64,000 nt of DNA from JACRLV01 sp045863555. GTDB lineage: Bacteria; Planctomycetota; Phycisphaerae; UBA1845; Fen-1342. Both the position numbers and the translations under genes were made by a program. The stretch is taken from NCBI GenBank assembly GCA_045863555.1, contig BTUU01000001.1:1-64000 (forward strand), read 5' to 3'. Below, piece after piece: positions 16,337 to 27,129 of this stretch. The notes under the pieces are model-generated. The model was not told the DNA's origin and ran no database searches. It worked only from the letters and a program-made list of their open reading frames with translations. Every line of letters starts with the position of its first letter. Position 1 is the first letter of the stretch.

Positions 16337-18211
16337 TCAGCAGACGTTTCCGAAATTCGCCAGGAGCAGGGCGAGATCGCCGATGTCCACGTCGCCGTCG
16401 CCGTCGAGATCACCCGGCAGGTTCGGTCCGCCGCCGCCAAAATTCGCGAGCAGCTGTGCCAGATCGGTAAGGTCGACCTGGCCGTCGCCGGTGATGTCTC
16501 CGGGGCAGGGCGGACGCGCCGGCGTGATCTGCCCGTACGTCTGCGAGATGGCAACCGGCTGCATCTGGCCGGGCAGCAGGTTCAGGGCGAAATCGAGCCC
16601 TATGAAGGTGTCCTGCGTTCCCGTCACCACTCCATTGACGCCATCGACGTTATACCCGACGGTCGCGATATAGTTCTGCCAGCTCTGCGGGACGCCGCGC
16701 GCCTCCCAGATCTGGACGTCGGTTCCGAAACCCATGATCGGCGGGCCGTTCGGCGGCGTGTGATTCTGTTTTCCGCCGTAATAGAAGCGCCCGTCGGGGC
16801 CGCCATGGACGACCAGCCCGGTCGAATCGTACGCCTCGCCGGCGTCGCGGTCGCGCTGGAACGCGAACCGGCCGATGCCGGCGGCGTTGCAGGTCGTGCC
16901 CACTTCGTCGTTGGCGAAGTTGGTTTCGGTGTAGATCAGGTCTCCGTCGACCGCTCGAACCAGCGCAAAGCTGATCGGTGCCGCGGAGAGATTCGTGACC
17001 ATGTACTGCTGCTCAAAGACGGCTACGCCCGGACCGGCCGTCCGGATGCGCTGAACGAGCTGGAAATCGAGATTCGTGGTCCCGGCAGGGCTGAAGACGC
17101 GGAACGCACTGGTGGCCATGTCATCCGCGCCATCGCCGTTGGTATCGAAGGCGACGTTTTCGGATGTGATAATCCGTTCCAGCGTGGGATCCGCACCGAA
17201 CGGCTGGCCGGCGCTGGAGACGCCCTGCCAGTCGGCATTGTCGCTGAGCAGTTCGCGCTCGATCGGCCCGGCGAACAGGAAGAAGCCATTCGTAAAGCAG
17301 ACCTGTCTGAGCGGGTGCGGCGTTCCACCCGTCGTTGAGCCGGCCGGGTTGAAGTGGTCGTCGTTGGGCCCCTCGCCGCCGGTGAACGGCTGCGCCCAGG
17401 AGCCGTATTCATCCGGGGCGATATCGCAATACCCGTCGACGGCGCTATTTGGGCCGGTGCGGAGGCGCAACGGGCGCGCCGCGCGCCGGCAGACGCACTC
17501 GCACTCCGGAATCATGGCGCACACGCCGCCGGCGTCCGCACAGCCGTTGTCGATGCACGTGAAGACCGCCGTGCCGTCCGTGCAGAAGCCGGAGGACGAG
17601 CAGTCGCAGGGATCGCAGTTGAGCGCGTCGATGACGCAATTGCCGGAGCCCTCGCAGAAGTCCTCGTTGCAGATGCCGGTGATTCCGAGCAGGCAGATGA
17701 ACCCGCGTGGGCCACCGCCTCCGCCGCCCGGGCCGTCCAGCGTCCCGTCGGTCAGGTGGTCCCATTCAAAAGCGTAATTGTCCCGCATTCGCCGACCGGC
17801 CAGGCTCGCGATCACCGTCCGCCCGTCGGGCAACTGCGTAAACGAAAGGCCGCGGATTTCGTACCGCTCGCCGTTGACCGTGTACTCGACGGGCCAGGGC
17901 AGGTTCCGGGTGTCATCCACCAGCGCATCGGCGTACGCGGTCGCGTCTTTCGTGAAGACCCCGTTGCCGCAGTGTGCTTCACGGCGCGCGATCACGAGCT
18001 GCCGGCCGCGGATCCCGAAAACCACGTTCGTGAGCAGGTAATCCGGCGCGGCCTGATGCGTAAAGGTGAGTAAGGCGATTTCCTCCTGTTTTGAGAAGCG
18101 CTCCAGGGCTGCCGGGTCGGGCGGCGCGGGCTTCTCGCCGAGCGCAGCGCCGCACAGGCAGACGCTGAGCAGACACGTCCTCCAGGGTGAATGGGATGGA
18201 AAATGAGACAT
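16337..18211 (-). CDS. Secreted protein with C-terminal dockerin-type repeats
   Basis: The start at 18211 gives 624 residues and has a strong GGGAGGAA Shine-Dalgarno; a longer in-frame ATG at 18331 lacks one. A signal peptide (TCLLSVCLCGAALG) is present. A Cys-rich segment (about 195-265; CLLGITGICNEDFCEGSGNC, CDPCDCSSSGFC) suggests disulfides. A large beta-rich region follows. The C-terminus carries two dockerin-type calcium loops (CPGDITGDGQVDLTDLAQLL and PGDLDGDGDVDIGDLALLL) ending in FGNVC. Without cohesins this tail probably works as a sorting or anchoring module. The ligand of the main body is unknown. Confidence 0.78.
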   Translation of the reverse strand: MSHFPSHSPWRTCLLSVCLCGAALGEKPAPPDPAALERFSKQEEIALLTFTHQAAPDYLLTNVVFGIRGRQLVIARREAHCGNGVFTKDATAYADALVDDTRNLPWPVEYTVNGERYEIRGLSFTQLPDGRTVIASLAGRRMRDNYAFEWDHLTDGTLDGPGGGGGGPRGFICLLGITGICNEDFCEGSGNCVIDALNCDPCDCSSSGFCTDGTAVFTCIDNGCADAGGVCAMIPECECVCRRAARPLRLRTGPNSAVDGYCDIAPDEYGSWAQPFTGGEGPNDDHFNPAGSTTGGTPHPLRQVCFTNGFFLFAGPIERELLSDNADWQGVSSAGQPFGADPTLERIITSENVAFDTNGDGADDMATSAFRVFSPAGTTNLDFQLVQRIRTAGPGVAVFEQQYMVTNLSAAPISFALVRAVDGDLIYTETNFANDEVGTTCNAAGIGRFAFQRDRDAGEAYDSTGLVVHGGPDGRFYYGGKQNHTPPNGPPIMGFGTDVQIWEARGVPQSWQNYIATVGYNVDGVNGVVTGTQDTFIGLDFALNLLPGQMQPVAISQTYGQITPARPPCPGDITGDGQVDLTDLAQLLANFGGGGPNLPGDLDGDGDVDIGDLALLLANFGNVC

Positions 18212-18597
18212 GAGTTCCTCCCCGACGCAAGCGCGTCGGCCAGCCTCCCTGGTATGGAGGTGAGCGCGGGGGCGTCGCCCAAGGGCGCCCAGGGTCCGCG
18301 CACGGTGGGGTGCGAGGGGACGGACATGCACCGTGCCGCGGTGCTCATGCCTCAGCGCCGCTGCACGGTTCAGGGAGGCTGAAAACCCCTCGGCCCATGC
18401 GGAATCAGGTCGCTTACCCGCGGCGCATGATCACGGTCACGACGCCGAAACGCAAGAAAATTCCCGAAAACTTTCTACCCGCCCGGGGCCGCACGAAAAC
18501 GGCCAATTCCAGCGAAAAAGCGATCGCCGCGCAGGCAAATGACAGGCCGGACGCCGCGCGTTTTCGCCGGCCGCGGCTGTCGGATACTCTCTCGTCG
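18212..18597. other. Divergent intergenic region before pcrA
   Basis: About 386 bases lie between the dockerin-protein start (leftward) and the pcrA start (rightward). An open frame runs in phase from 18310 into pcrA, but its 96 predicted residues do not resemble the helicase family. An inverted repeat, ACCGTGC (18330-18336) with GCACGGT (18363-18369), is visible. No clear sigma-70 promoter was identified. Confidence 0.5.
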
Positions 18598-20934
18598 ATG
18601 GCCGATCTCTCCGACCTTCTCGCCGACCTCAACGAGCCGCAGCGGCAGGCCGTCAGCCACCGCGACGGGCCGCTGCTCGTTTTGGCCGGCCCCGGCAGCG
18701 GAAAGACCCGCGTCATCACCCGCCGGGCCGCGGCGATTGTCCGCAGCGGCGTCGCCCCGCGACACGTCCTGGCGATCACCTTTACCAACAAGGCCGCCGC
18801 CGAGATGCGCCACCGCATCGAAGCGCTCGGCGTCGCCCGCGGGATGTGGATCTGCACGTTCCACTCCCTGTGCGTCCGCCTGCTGCGCGAATTCGGCCCG
18901 GCCGTCGGTGTGATGCCCGGCTTCACCATCTACGATGCCGCCGACCAGCGCCGCTGCATCAAGGAGGCGATGGAGGCAGCGCACATCGAATCGCACCTGA
19001 TGGAGCCCGACCGCATCGCGGACGCCATCAGCGACGCCAAGAGCAAGCTCGAAACCTGGGAGAAGCGCACCGAGGCGGCCGCCAATCTCGACGACCGGAT
19101 CATCGCGCACGTCTACCGCGAATATGACGGGCTGCTTCGCCGCCGCAACGCCGTCGACTTCGACGACCTGCTGATGAAGATGGCGATGCTCTTGCGCGAT
19201 GATGAGACGCTGCGGGCCCGCCTCAACGACCGTTTCTGGTACGTTCTCATCGACGAATATCAGGACACGAACCTCGCCCAGTACACGCTGGCGCACTATC
19301 TCTCGGCGATTCACCGGAACATCTGCGCCACCGGTGACCCCGACCAGTCGATCTACGGCTGGCGCGGGGCGGATATCTCGAACATCCTCGATTTCGAGCA
19401 CGACTACGCCGACGCGACCGTCGTCCGGCTGGAGCAGAACTACCGCTCGACCGGCAGCATCCTCGCCGTCGCCTCCGCGCTCATCGACCAGAACAAGCGC
19501 CGCAAGCGCAAGACGCTCTGGACCGAGGGCGCGGCGGGGGAACCGGTGCGCGTCTGGGAATTCTCCGAAGGCCGCGACGAGGCCGAACGCATCGCCCAGA
19601 CCATCGCCGCGTCGATCGCTGACGGGCGGAATCCCTCCGAGTTCGCGATTTTCTATCGCGTGAATGCGATCTCGCGCGGCCTGGAAGAGGCGCTGCGGGC
19701 CAACCGCGTGCCGTACCGCATCGCCCGCGGCGTCGAGTTCTACAACCGCCGCGAGATCAAGGACGCCCTCGCGTACCTCCGCGTCCTCGTCAACCCGGCC
19801 GACGAGGTCTCGCTGTTGCGGATCATCAACACGCCGGCCCGCGGCATCGGCAAGACCACCCTCGACCGCCTCGTCCGCCTCGCGGCCACGCTGGGCAAGC
19901 CGGTCATCGAAGCCCTGCGCGAAGCCCCCGGCCGGGCTGAATTCAAGTCGGCCGGCCGGAGGCTCGCCGCGTTCATCGAACTGCTGGAAGACCTCCAGCC
20001 CGCGCCCGACATGGGCGTGACCGAGATCGTCAAGCACGTTCTGGAGCGGAGTGGCCTCGAAAAGGCGCTGGCAGCCGAATCCGGCCCCGATGAGGAAGAC
20101 CGCGTCGAGAACGTCCGCGAACTCGTCTCCGCGGCCGCCCGCTTCGAGACGGACGACCCTGAGCCGACGCTGGAGGGCTTCCTCGCCCACGTCAGCCTGA
20201 CCAGCGACCAGGATGCGGTCGACGAGAACGCCGGCGCGGTCATGATGATGACGCTGCACGCCGCCAAGGGCCTCGAATTCCCCGTCGTCTTCCTGGTCGG
20301 GCTCGAACAGGGCCTGCTCCCGCACGAGCGGGCCTTTACCGAGCGCGGCGACCTCGAAGAAGAGCGGCGTCTCTGCTTCGTCGGCGTCACCCGGGCCCGC
20401 GAGCAGCTCTACCTGACCCACGTGCGCGAGCGATTCCTCCGCGGCCAGTTCATGCCCCGCGCCCAATCGCAATTTCTGCTGGAACTGGGCGAGGAGGGCG
20501 TCGAATTCGAGAGCTTCCGCGTCCGCAGCGCCCCGTCCGTCGGCGCCTGGAACGCCCGCCGCAGCGACGACGATCCAGAAGATCGCGATCCCGATGCCAT
20601 CGACGACGAGGCGGATGACTCCTTCGATACCGCCGAGTTCGAGCGGCCGCGCAAGCCGAAGCTGCGGGTCGTGAATGTCGACGACGATCTGCCGGCGATC
20701 TCGATCAACCAGCCCACGGGCCGCAACAAGGCCGCCTCGGACGGCGACGCCCGCCCGGTCTGGCACGCCCAGATGTTCATCGAGCACAAGACGTACGGCG
20801 TCGGCCAGATCGTCTGGGTCCGCCCGAGCATGGGCGAAACCCGCGCGGCCATCCGTTTCCCGGGGTACGGCGAACGGGTCTTCGTGCTCGAAAAATCGCC
20901 GATCAGGCGGCTCGATCGCAAACCGGCCGATTGA
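18598..20934 (+). CDS. pcrA: UvrD/PcrA-type superfamily 1 DNA helicase
   Basis: This 3'-5' helicase acts in excision repair, replication restart and transcription-coupled repair. With the start at 18598 it has 778 residues, normal for the family. Motifs: Q-motif LNEPQRQAV (11-19), Walker A GPGSGKT (31-37), DEYQDT (219-224), GDPDQSIYGWRGADI, the 2B-domain run, TLHAAKGLEFPVVFLVGLEQG, and VGVTRARE. After a disordered acidic linker, the last 60 residues (WHAQMFIEHKTYGVGQIVWV...) form the Tudor-like C-terminal domain that in PcrA/UvrD contacts RNA polymerase. The VanZ-like gene starts 6 bp after the stop. Confidence 0.94.
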   Translation: MADLSDLLADLNEPQRQAVSHRDGPLLVLAGPGSGKTRVITRRAAAIVRSGVAPRHVLAITFTNKAAAEMRHRIEALGVARGMWICTFHSLCVRLLREFGPAVGVMPGFTIYDAADQRRCIKEAMEAAHIESHLMEPDRIADAISDAKSKLETWEKRTEAAANLDDRIIAHVYREYDGLLRRRNAVDFDDLLMKMAMLLRDDETLRARLNDRFWYVLIDEYQDTNLAQYTLAHYLSAIHRNICATGDPDQSIYGWRGADISNILDFEHDYADATVVRLEQNYRSTGSILAVASALIDQNKRRKRKTLWTEGAAGEPVRVWEFSEGRDEAERIAQTIAASIADGRNPSEFAIFYRVNAISRGLEEALRANRVPYRIARGVEFYNRREIKDALAYLRVLVNPADEVSLLRIINTPARGIGKTTLDRLVRLAATLGKPVIEALREAPGRAEFKSAGRRLAAFIELLEDLQPAPDMGVTEIVKHVLERSGLEKALAAESGPDEEDRVENVRELVSAAARFETDDPEPTLEGFLAHVSLTSDQDAVDENAGAVMMMTLHAAKGLEFPVVFLVGLEQGLLPHERAFTERGDLEEERRLCFVGVTRAREQLYLTHVRERFLRGQFMPRAQSQFLLELGEEGVEFESFRVRSAPSVGAWNARRSDDDPEDRDPDAIDDEADDSFDTAEFERPRKPKLRVVNVDDDLPAISINQPTGRNKAASDGDARPVWHAQMFIEHKTYGVGQIVWVRPSMGETRAAIRFPGYGERVFVLEKSPIRRLDRKPAD

Positions 20935-20940
20935 ACAATC

Positions 20941-21357
20941 ATGAACCGTGCCGCGCCCAGTCCGCCGTCTGCTCCCGGGCTCTCACCGGCCTGGCGGCGG
21001 TGGTATTTGCAGTGTCTGCCGGCGTATTGGGTTTTCCTGTTTCTCGTCACGCACTTCCCGAAGCTGCAACTGCCCGGCGCGCCGCCTTCTTCCGACAAGG
21101 TGCTCCATTTCGTTGCGTTCGGCGGCCTCGCGTTCCTGTTCTGGCGCTTCCTGGAGGCTCAGGGGATGCGCATGACGCCGCGCGTGGTCGCGTTCAGCGC
21201 GGCTGTCCTGGTGATCTACGCGGCGATCGATGAGTATCTTCAGCAGTTCGTGGGGCGCAGCACGGATCTCGAGGATTTTCTCGCCGACGTCGGGGGAATC
21301 GTGATCGCCCTTGCCGTGCTGAGCGGTCTCGCGCTCCGCCGGCCGCGGCGGGCCTGA
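20941..21357 (+). CDS. VanZ-like family membrane protein
   Basis: The 138-residue protein has about four membrane helices and the VanZ hallmarks: a THFP segment after helix 1, SDKVLHFVAFGGLAFLF in helix 2, and AIDEYLQQFVGRSTDLEDFLADVGGI near the end. It starts 6 bp after the pcrA stop on the same strand, so co-transcription is likely even though no functional link is known. It converges on the sigma-54 activator gene 17 bp away. Confidence 0.85.
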   Translation: MNRAAPSPPSAPGLSPAWRRWYLQCLPAYWVFLFLVTHFPKLQLPGAPPSSDKVLHFVAFGGLAFLFWRFLEAQGMRMTPRVVAFSAAVLVIYAAIDEYLQQFVGRSTDLEDFLADVGGIVIALAVLSGLALRRPRRA

Positions 21358-21374
21358 GCGGCGGGGCGGCCGAC

Positions 21375-22334
<960 letters not shown>

Positions 22335-22528
22335 GATGGTGGCCGCGACTGCCAGTATAGCGCCCTCGATGTCGACCGTGATCAAAGCCCGGAATGAGCC
22401 CGTGACACCGGCCGGTAGTGTCGCGACCCATAGGCCTTTTGTCCAACTACGGGCCGGGAGGGTGCACCGGCGGGGCGGTCCGCTGGATGGGATACCGTTT
22501 CGGGCGCTACCTGCTGACGCGGCTGCGT

Positions 22529-24109
22529 TCAGTCTGTCCCGTCGGGCGCCGCGCTCAGCCGGCCGAGCACGACCGTCTTCTCCAGGGGCTGCTTCTTTCG
22601 CGGCTCTTCCACCGCGACCGGTTCGAAAACCAGTCCGTGCCTGGCCCCTTCGGTGAGGTACATGTTCACGGAGATGACCCACATCGGCCGTCCGTCGCGC
22701 TGGGCCAGCGCGGCCCGCACCTCGTCGACTTCGTCCATGTACGCGCAGCGCGCATGCCGGATGTACGGGTATGCCGGCGTCCGCTCCAGTCCGATCACGT
22801 ACAGCGTCTCTTCCGGGGGGACGAGCGCGGTCGCCCGGCTCACGAATTCGGTGGTTTCGCGGCGATGATCCGCCTTCGGAATCGCATACCCGCCGACCAC
22901 GTTGAACACGATCAGCATCACCGCGAAGCCGATCGCGTAGAACCGGTGCGCGTGCACGGGCACCGCTCTCAGGTGCGCATCCACGACAAGTGCTGCGAAC
23001 ACGGACAGCGGCGGCAGAATCGGAATCGCGTAGTGCTTGTGCTTGAAGAAGCTCAGCATGAGAAACGCGAACCCGCCGAGCACCCACGCCCACAGGAACC
23101 GATGCACGATCGCCTGCGGTCCGCGCAGCTCGCGGGCCAGGATGCGCGCCCCCAGCACCAGCGCGATCGACCACGGCAGCATCATCCAGGGGATGTCGAC
23201 GAAGTAGGTGTAGAAACGCTCTGATTTCAGATGGATCAGCCCCAGCAGCCGCTGCAATCCGTTGTAGTTCCACTGATACAGCGCCTCGTCGCCCGCCACG
23301 ACGTACGCGGCGACATGCCACCCGCCCGCGATCAGCAGGAAGAGCACGAGTCCCGGCGTCAGCACCGGCATGAGGATCGGCCGGATCGACCGCTGGAGGA
23401 TCGCGAACACGATCGCGGGCATCCCGATGAACGCGAGCGCCACCGGCCCCTTTGTCAGCACCGCGAGGGCGGCGAGGAGGTGAAACAGCATCCCCGCGCC
23501 GAGGGACAGCTTGTACGTCGGCGCCGCGGCGGACGCGGATGCTCCAGCGGCGGGCGGCGCCGTTTCTCCCGCGCCGGCGGCCGCGGCCGGCGGGCTCTCG
23601 GCGCCCGGCCGGCACCACGACCAGAGCAGCACACCGTTCGCCCCGGCCAGCAGGAATGCGAACAGCATGTCCAGCTCGGCCAGCCGCCCCTGCATGTACA
23701 TGTACACGCAGCTTGCCTGCACGAGCCCGGTCAGCAGCGCGATGCGCGGCGAGAAGTATCGCGCCGCCAGCAGCGCCATCAGCACGCTCAGCGCCACCGC
23801 GCTCAGCGCCGCCGGCAGGCGCACGGCGAATTCGCTGAAGCCGCCGAACGCGAGCATCGCGCCGGCCGCCAGCCAGTTCGAGAGCGGCGGCTTGTCCAGC
23901 CACCAGCTCGCGGCGTAATGCGGCACGATCCACTGCCCGTCCTCGAGCAGCCGCTGCGCAGGATGGGCGACCATGACCTCGTGCGAAGTCAGCGTGCGGG
24001 ATCCGAGGAACGGGAGAAAGACCGCTGCGGCGAAGAGCGCCACGAGCAGAATCTGCCAGCCGGCCCGTCGCGATGCCTGACGGGGCGGCTCGTCGTTGCG
24101 GATTGTCAT
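22529..24109 (-). CDS. GT39/ArnT-like membrane glycosyltransferase
   Basis: The start at 24109 gives 526 residues; an upstream ATG at 24181 adds unrelated sequence. About 11 membrane helices are visible. Family hallmarks near the N-terminus are TSHEVMVAHPAQRLLEDG (in the usual D/E-E position of the first loop) and SWWLDKPPLSNWLAAG, typical of ArnT/PMT-like transferases that use polyprenyl-phosphate sugars on the outer face. An Ala/Pro-rich insert (about 180-205) interrupts a loop. The soluble C-terminal part is about 110 residues. The acceptor is unknown. It may be transcribed together with the sigma-54 activator. Confidence 0.88.
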   Translation of the reverse strand: MTIRNDEPPRQASRRAGWQILLVALFAAAVFLPFLGSRTLTSHEVMVAHPAQRLLEDGQWIVPHYAASWWLDKPPLSNWLAAGAMLAFGGFSEFAVRLPAALSAVALSVLMALLAARYFSPRIALLTGLVQASCVYMYMQGRLAELDMLFAFLLAGANGVLLWSWCRPGAESPPAAAAGAGETAPPAAGASASAAAPTYKLSLGAGMLFHLLAALAVLTKGPVALAFIGMPAIVFAILQRSIRPILMPVLTPGLVLFLLIAGGWHVAAYVVAGDEALYQWNYNGLQRLLGLIHLKSERFYTYFVDIPWMMLPWSIALVLGARILARELRGPQAIVHRFLWAWVLGGFAFLMLSFFKHKHYAIPILPPLSVFAALVVDAHLRAVPVHAHRFYAIGFAVMLIVFNVVGGYAIPKADHRRETTEFVSRATALVPPEETLYVIGLERTPAYPYIRHARCAYMDEVDEVRAALAQRDGRPMWVISVNMYLTEGARHGLVFEPVAVEEPRKKQPLEKTVVLGRLSAAPDGTD

Positions 24110-24223
24110 GCCCGAATTGTAGGGGCCCGCGCTCGCTTCAACAGCACCGCCGCGCCGATCGGCGATCTCCGAAAACGGCACGGAGCGATCCGCGGCGGGA
24201 ATCGGCCGAAGCGTTGACGCCCC

Positions 24224-25333
24224 TCAGTCGCAGTGCGACCCGAAACGCGAAAGCACCGTCGCCAGGTCCGCCAGATCGATGTCGCCGTCGCAATCCGTAT
24301 CGCCTTCGTCGAATTTCGCGCCGGCCGCTTCGCCGTAGTGGCTCAGCAGCAGCGACAGATCGCCGATGTCCACGTCGCCGTCGTTGTCGAGATCGCCCGG
24401 GCAAAGATCCGCGCCGATCACGACGCCCTGAAGCGTCCCGTCGTTTGAGATCGAATGTGCCCGGAGACGGATATACCCTTGGCCGCCCGTCGCGCCGCTG
24501 GGGAAGTTCGGATCCCAGACCGGCATCGTCGAGATTCCGCCGCCCGGCTGTCCGTTGCACTGGATCGTCGCATCCTGTCCGATCACGATCCGATCGGCGA
24601 TCAGATCGACCACGCCGCCGCTCCCGCCGCCACCCGGTCCGCCATGCCCGAAGGCATTTGCAAACGCGGTGCCGCCGCCGCCGCCATTCGCCAGCACCGA
24701 CCCGCCGATCGTGATCGTGCCCGACGAGCAGATGTGCACGCCGCCGCCCCCGCCTCCGCCGACGCCGCCGTTGAGATTGACGCCGAACAGAACCCACCCG
24801 CTCCCGCCGCCCCCGCCCGATCCACCGGTAATCGGTTCCGGGAAGGGTATGGCCGGTCCGCCATCCGCCGGCGATGCGCCCGTCCAGCGTATCGCCCTGA
24901 GCCCGGCCGTTGCCATCCCGCCGCCGCCCCCGGCATTTCCCGGCCGTTCCGCGGCCGAGCCTCCGCGGCCCGGCGATGGCCCGCCGCCGTCCGTGCCCGC
25001 CTGAAATCCGACGCCGTTCAGCCCGCCATCTCCGCCACCCGTGCCGCGCGTCGCGCCGAACGCGGAGACCTGGATCGCGCCGTCGATCTGCACCGCCCCG
25101 GTCGCGAGGAGATAGACCGGCGTATTCGCCGCGTTCTCCGTGAAGCGAAGCGCGGCGCCGGGACCGATCGTGATCGTTGTGAAGTTGAAGACGCCGTCGG
25201 CCGGAAGCGTCAGCGTCGTGTTTCCGCCCACGACGAGCGGCCCATCCGCACCCGTTGAGCAGACCTGGCCGGCTGCGCAGCACGCAAACGCCGCCGACGA
25301 AACGAATGGCAGAAACAGTCGAATGGAATTCAT
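24224..25333 (-). CDS. Glycine-rich secreted protein with dockerin-type tail
   Basis: The 369-residue protein has a signal peptide (MNSIRLFLPFVSSAAFACCAAG). The body (about 30-300) is extremely Gly-rich with runs such as GGGGGSGWVLFG and GGGGGTAF, plus beta-strand-like IQVSAFGA, VHICSSGTITIGGSV and ITIGQ-type rungs, suggesting a parallel beta-helix or polyPro-II-like adhesin. The C-terminus has two calcium motifs (DLDNDGDVDIGDLSLLL and DTDCDGDIDLADLATVL) ending FGSHCD. AGGAG lies 6-10 bases before the ATG. A TATAAT on this strand (25391-25386) lies about 50 bases upstream. Confidence 0.75.
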   Translation of the reverse strand: MNSIRLFLPFVSSAAFACCAAGQVCSTGADGPLVVGGNTTLTLPADGVFNFTTITIGPGAALRFTENAANTPVYLLATGAVQIDGAIQVSAFGATRGTGGGDGGLNGVGFQAGTDGGGPSPGRGGSAAERPGNAGGGGGMATAGLRAIRWTGASPADGGPAIPFPEPITGGSGGGGGSGWVLFGVNLNGGVGGGGGGGVHICSSGTITIGGSVLANGGGGGTAFANAFGHGGPGGGGSGGVVDLIADRIVIGQDATIQCNGQPGGGISTMPVWDPNFPSGATGGQGYIRLRAHSISNDGTLQGVVIGADLCPGDLDNDGDVDIGDLSLLLSHYGEAAGAKFDEGDTDCDGDIDLADLATVLSRFGSHCD

Positions 25334-25385
25334 GGCGATCTCCTGAAGTGAGAATTCGCCGGCCCGGAATCGGGTCAGACAAACG

Positions 25386-25391
25386 ATTATA
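25386..25391 (-). promoter_or_regulatory. Probable -10 element for the glycine-rich dockerin gene
   Basis: On the minus strand the sequence reads GTGTATAATCG, a perfect TATAAT about 50 bases upstream of the gene's ATG at 25333. No good -35 box was seen at 16-18 bases, so only the -10 is supported. Confidence 0.5.
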
Positions 25392-25490
25392 CACGGCGGG
25401 GATTGCGTTCTTTCACGAAATCCGGCGGAGTTTTTCAGCGCACGGCGCGTTTTGTCGTGGCTTTTGGAGAGGCACGCCGCGGAGGCCGCG

Positions 25491-27053
25491 TCAGGTGGAC
25501 TTCTTTTCGATCAGGCCGATCCGCGTGTCGAGCGAGTCCGCGTCGACCGCGCCGAGCACAACGGCCGGCAGGCGGATCACGAACGTGCTTCCCTTGCCGT
25601 ACTGGCTCTCGACAAGCACGTCTCCGCCCATCAGCCGGCAGAAGCGCCGCGTCAGCATGAGGCCCAGCCCGGTCCCGCCGTATTTCTTCGACGTGGTCGG
25701 CTCGGCCTGCGTGTAGGCGGTGAAGATCCGCGATTTCTGCTCGTCGGTCATGCCGATGCCCGAGTCGCTCACGCTGAATTCGATGACTTCGCCGTCCTCC
25801 GCGCCATCCTCGTCGGGAGCCCGAACGCGGCGCACGGTCAGCCCGACGCGGCCGTTCTCGGTGAATTTCGAAGCGTTGCTCAGCAGGTTGAGGAGGCTCT
25901 GCCGCACCTTGGCCATGTCCGCGTGCATCTCGCCGACGTCCGACCCGACCGCGACCTCCAGTTCGTTTCCCTTCTTCTTCACGATCGGCCGGACGATGTC
26001 CGTGACATCCTTGATCAGGTCGGCGACGCGGAAGGTCTCGAGATGCACCTCCATGCGCCCCGCCTCGATCTTTGAGATGTCGAGCACGTCGTTGATGAGT
26101 TCGAGCAGCAGCGCTCCCGCGTTGTGGATCTTTGATAGATCCTCGGCGAGCTGGCCGTTGCCTGCGTCCAGGGCTTCCTCGCGCAGCAGCTCGCTGTATC
26201 CGAGGATCGCGTTGAGCGGGGTGCGCAGCTCGTGGCTCATGTTGGCGAGGAACTGGCTCTTGGCCTGGCTGGCCTGCTCGGCCAGCGCCCGGGATTCCTC
26301 GAGCTGGAGCTGCGCGAGGTGGGCCTGCTGCACGCGCATCCGCAGCCGCAGGATCACTGTGACCACCGCCAGGACAACGCCTTCGGATAGCCCCAGGAGC
26401 CCGACCGCGCCGAGGCGGCTCCACCTTACGGCGCTAGTCCAGAGATCCGCCGGATAGTCGACGCCGAGGACGGCTTCCACCCGGCCCTGCGCGTCGCGCA
26501 TCGGCGCGGCGACGCTCACCCACGTGCCCCAGCGATCGGTCGACGGTTCCGCGTCGAACACCAGCTCGCCCCCAAACGCACGCTCCAGCCAGGGATCGTC
26601 GTCGAGGTATTCCTCGCCGATCGGCGTGCGCTGCTCGCGCTCGCCTTCGAAGACGCCGTTGCGGTCGTAGTCCGTTTCCGAGTCTACGAGGAAGAAGTAG
26701 ACGCCCGCGCTTCGACGCCGCATCGTGTAGATGTCGTGCACGACCGGCGTCGCCGCCAGCCAGCGCTTCTCCGCGTCGATCATCGCCAGGTACCGCGGAT
26801 CATCCTCCGCGACGTCGGACGGCAGGTCGGCGTGGCCCATCCGCGAGAGCGCATCCGCGTATGTCGGCGCGAAGCCCTCCAGCATCCGGCGGATCATCGC
26901 GTGTTCGCGCTGCCCCGCGGAATGAACCACGAACCACCCGATGAGCAGGAACGCGCCGACGACCGGGGCGGCGGCCAGCATCCAGGTCCGCCGCCCGCCC
27001 GCGCCGCCGCCGCGCCAGATGAGCACGCCGCCGATCGCGATCGAGAAGATCAC
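25491..27053 (-). CDS. Membrane sensor histidine kinase (CACHE-like sensor)
   Basis: The 520-residue protein starts at GTG (27053). Two N-terminal helices precede a periplasmic domain (about 50-205), then a third helix (AVGLLGLSEGVVLAVVTVIL). The sensor ends in WGTWVSVAAPMRDAQGRVEAVLGVDY, the typical end of a CACHE/PDC ligand domain. The kinase core shows H-box FLANMSHELRTPLNAILG (His near 274), N-box LLNLLSNASKFT, G1 DSGIGM, F and G2 YGGTGLGLMLTRRF. There is no receiver domain and no response regulator gene beside it, so it is an orphan kinase. A slightly earlier non-ATG start is possible because a stop lies only about 16 codons upstream. Confidence 0.9.
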   Translation of the reverse strand: MIFSIAIGGVLIWRGGGAGGRRTWMLAAAPVVGAFLLIGWFVVHSAGQREHAMIRRMLEGFAPTYADALSRMGHADLPSDVAEDDPRYLAMIDAEKRWLAATPVVHDIYTMRRRSAGVYFFLVDSETDYDRNGVFEGEREQRTPIGEEYLDDDPWLERAFGGELVFDAEPSTDRWGTWVSVAAPMRDAQGRVEAVLGVDYPADLWTSAVRWSRLGAVGLLGLSEGVVLAVVTVILRLRMRVQQAHLAQLQLEESRALAEQASQAKSQFLANMSHELRTPLNAILGYSELLREEALDAGNGQLAEDLSKIHNAGALLLELINDVLDISKIEAGRMEVHLETFRVADLIKDVTDIVRPIVKKKGNELEVAVGSDVGEMHADMAKVRQSLLNLLSNASKFTENGRVGLTVRRVRAPDEDGAEDGEVIEFSVSDSGIGMTDEQKSRIFTAYTQAEPTTSKKYGGTGLGLMLTRRFCRLMGGDVLVESQYGKGSTFVIRLPAVVLGAVDADSLDTRIGLIEKKST

Positions 27054-27129
27054 GAACGCGATGTAGTCGAGCTGTTCGAAGAGCGCTTGCAGCGTATGCC
27101 CCGCCGTCGGTCACGCGGACATCGAAATC

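Noticed and set aside
18475..20787. Long minus-strand frame over pcrA
   Set aside because: It is the antisense shadow of a helicase with all motifs present; composition is biased and there is no ribosome site.
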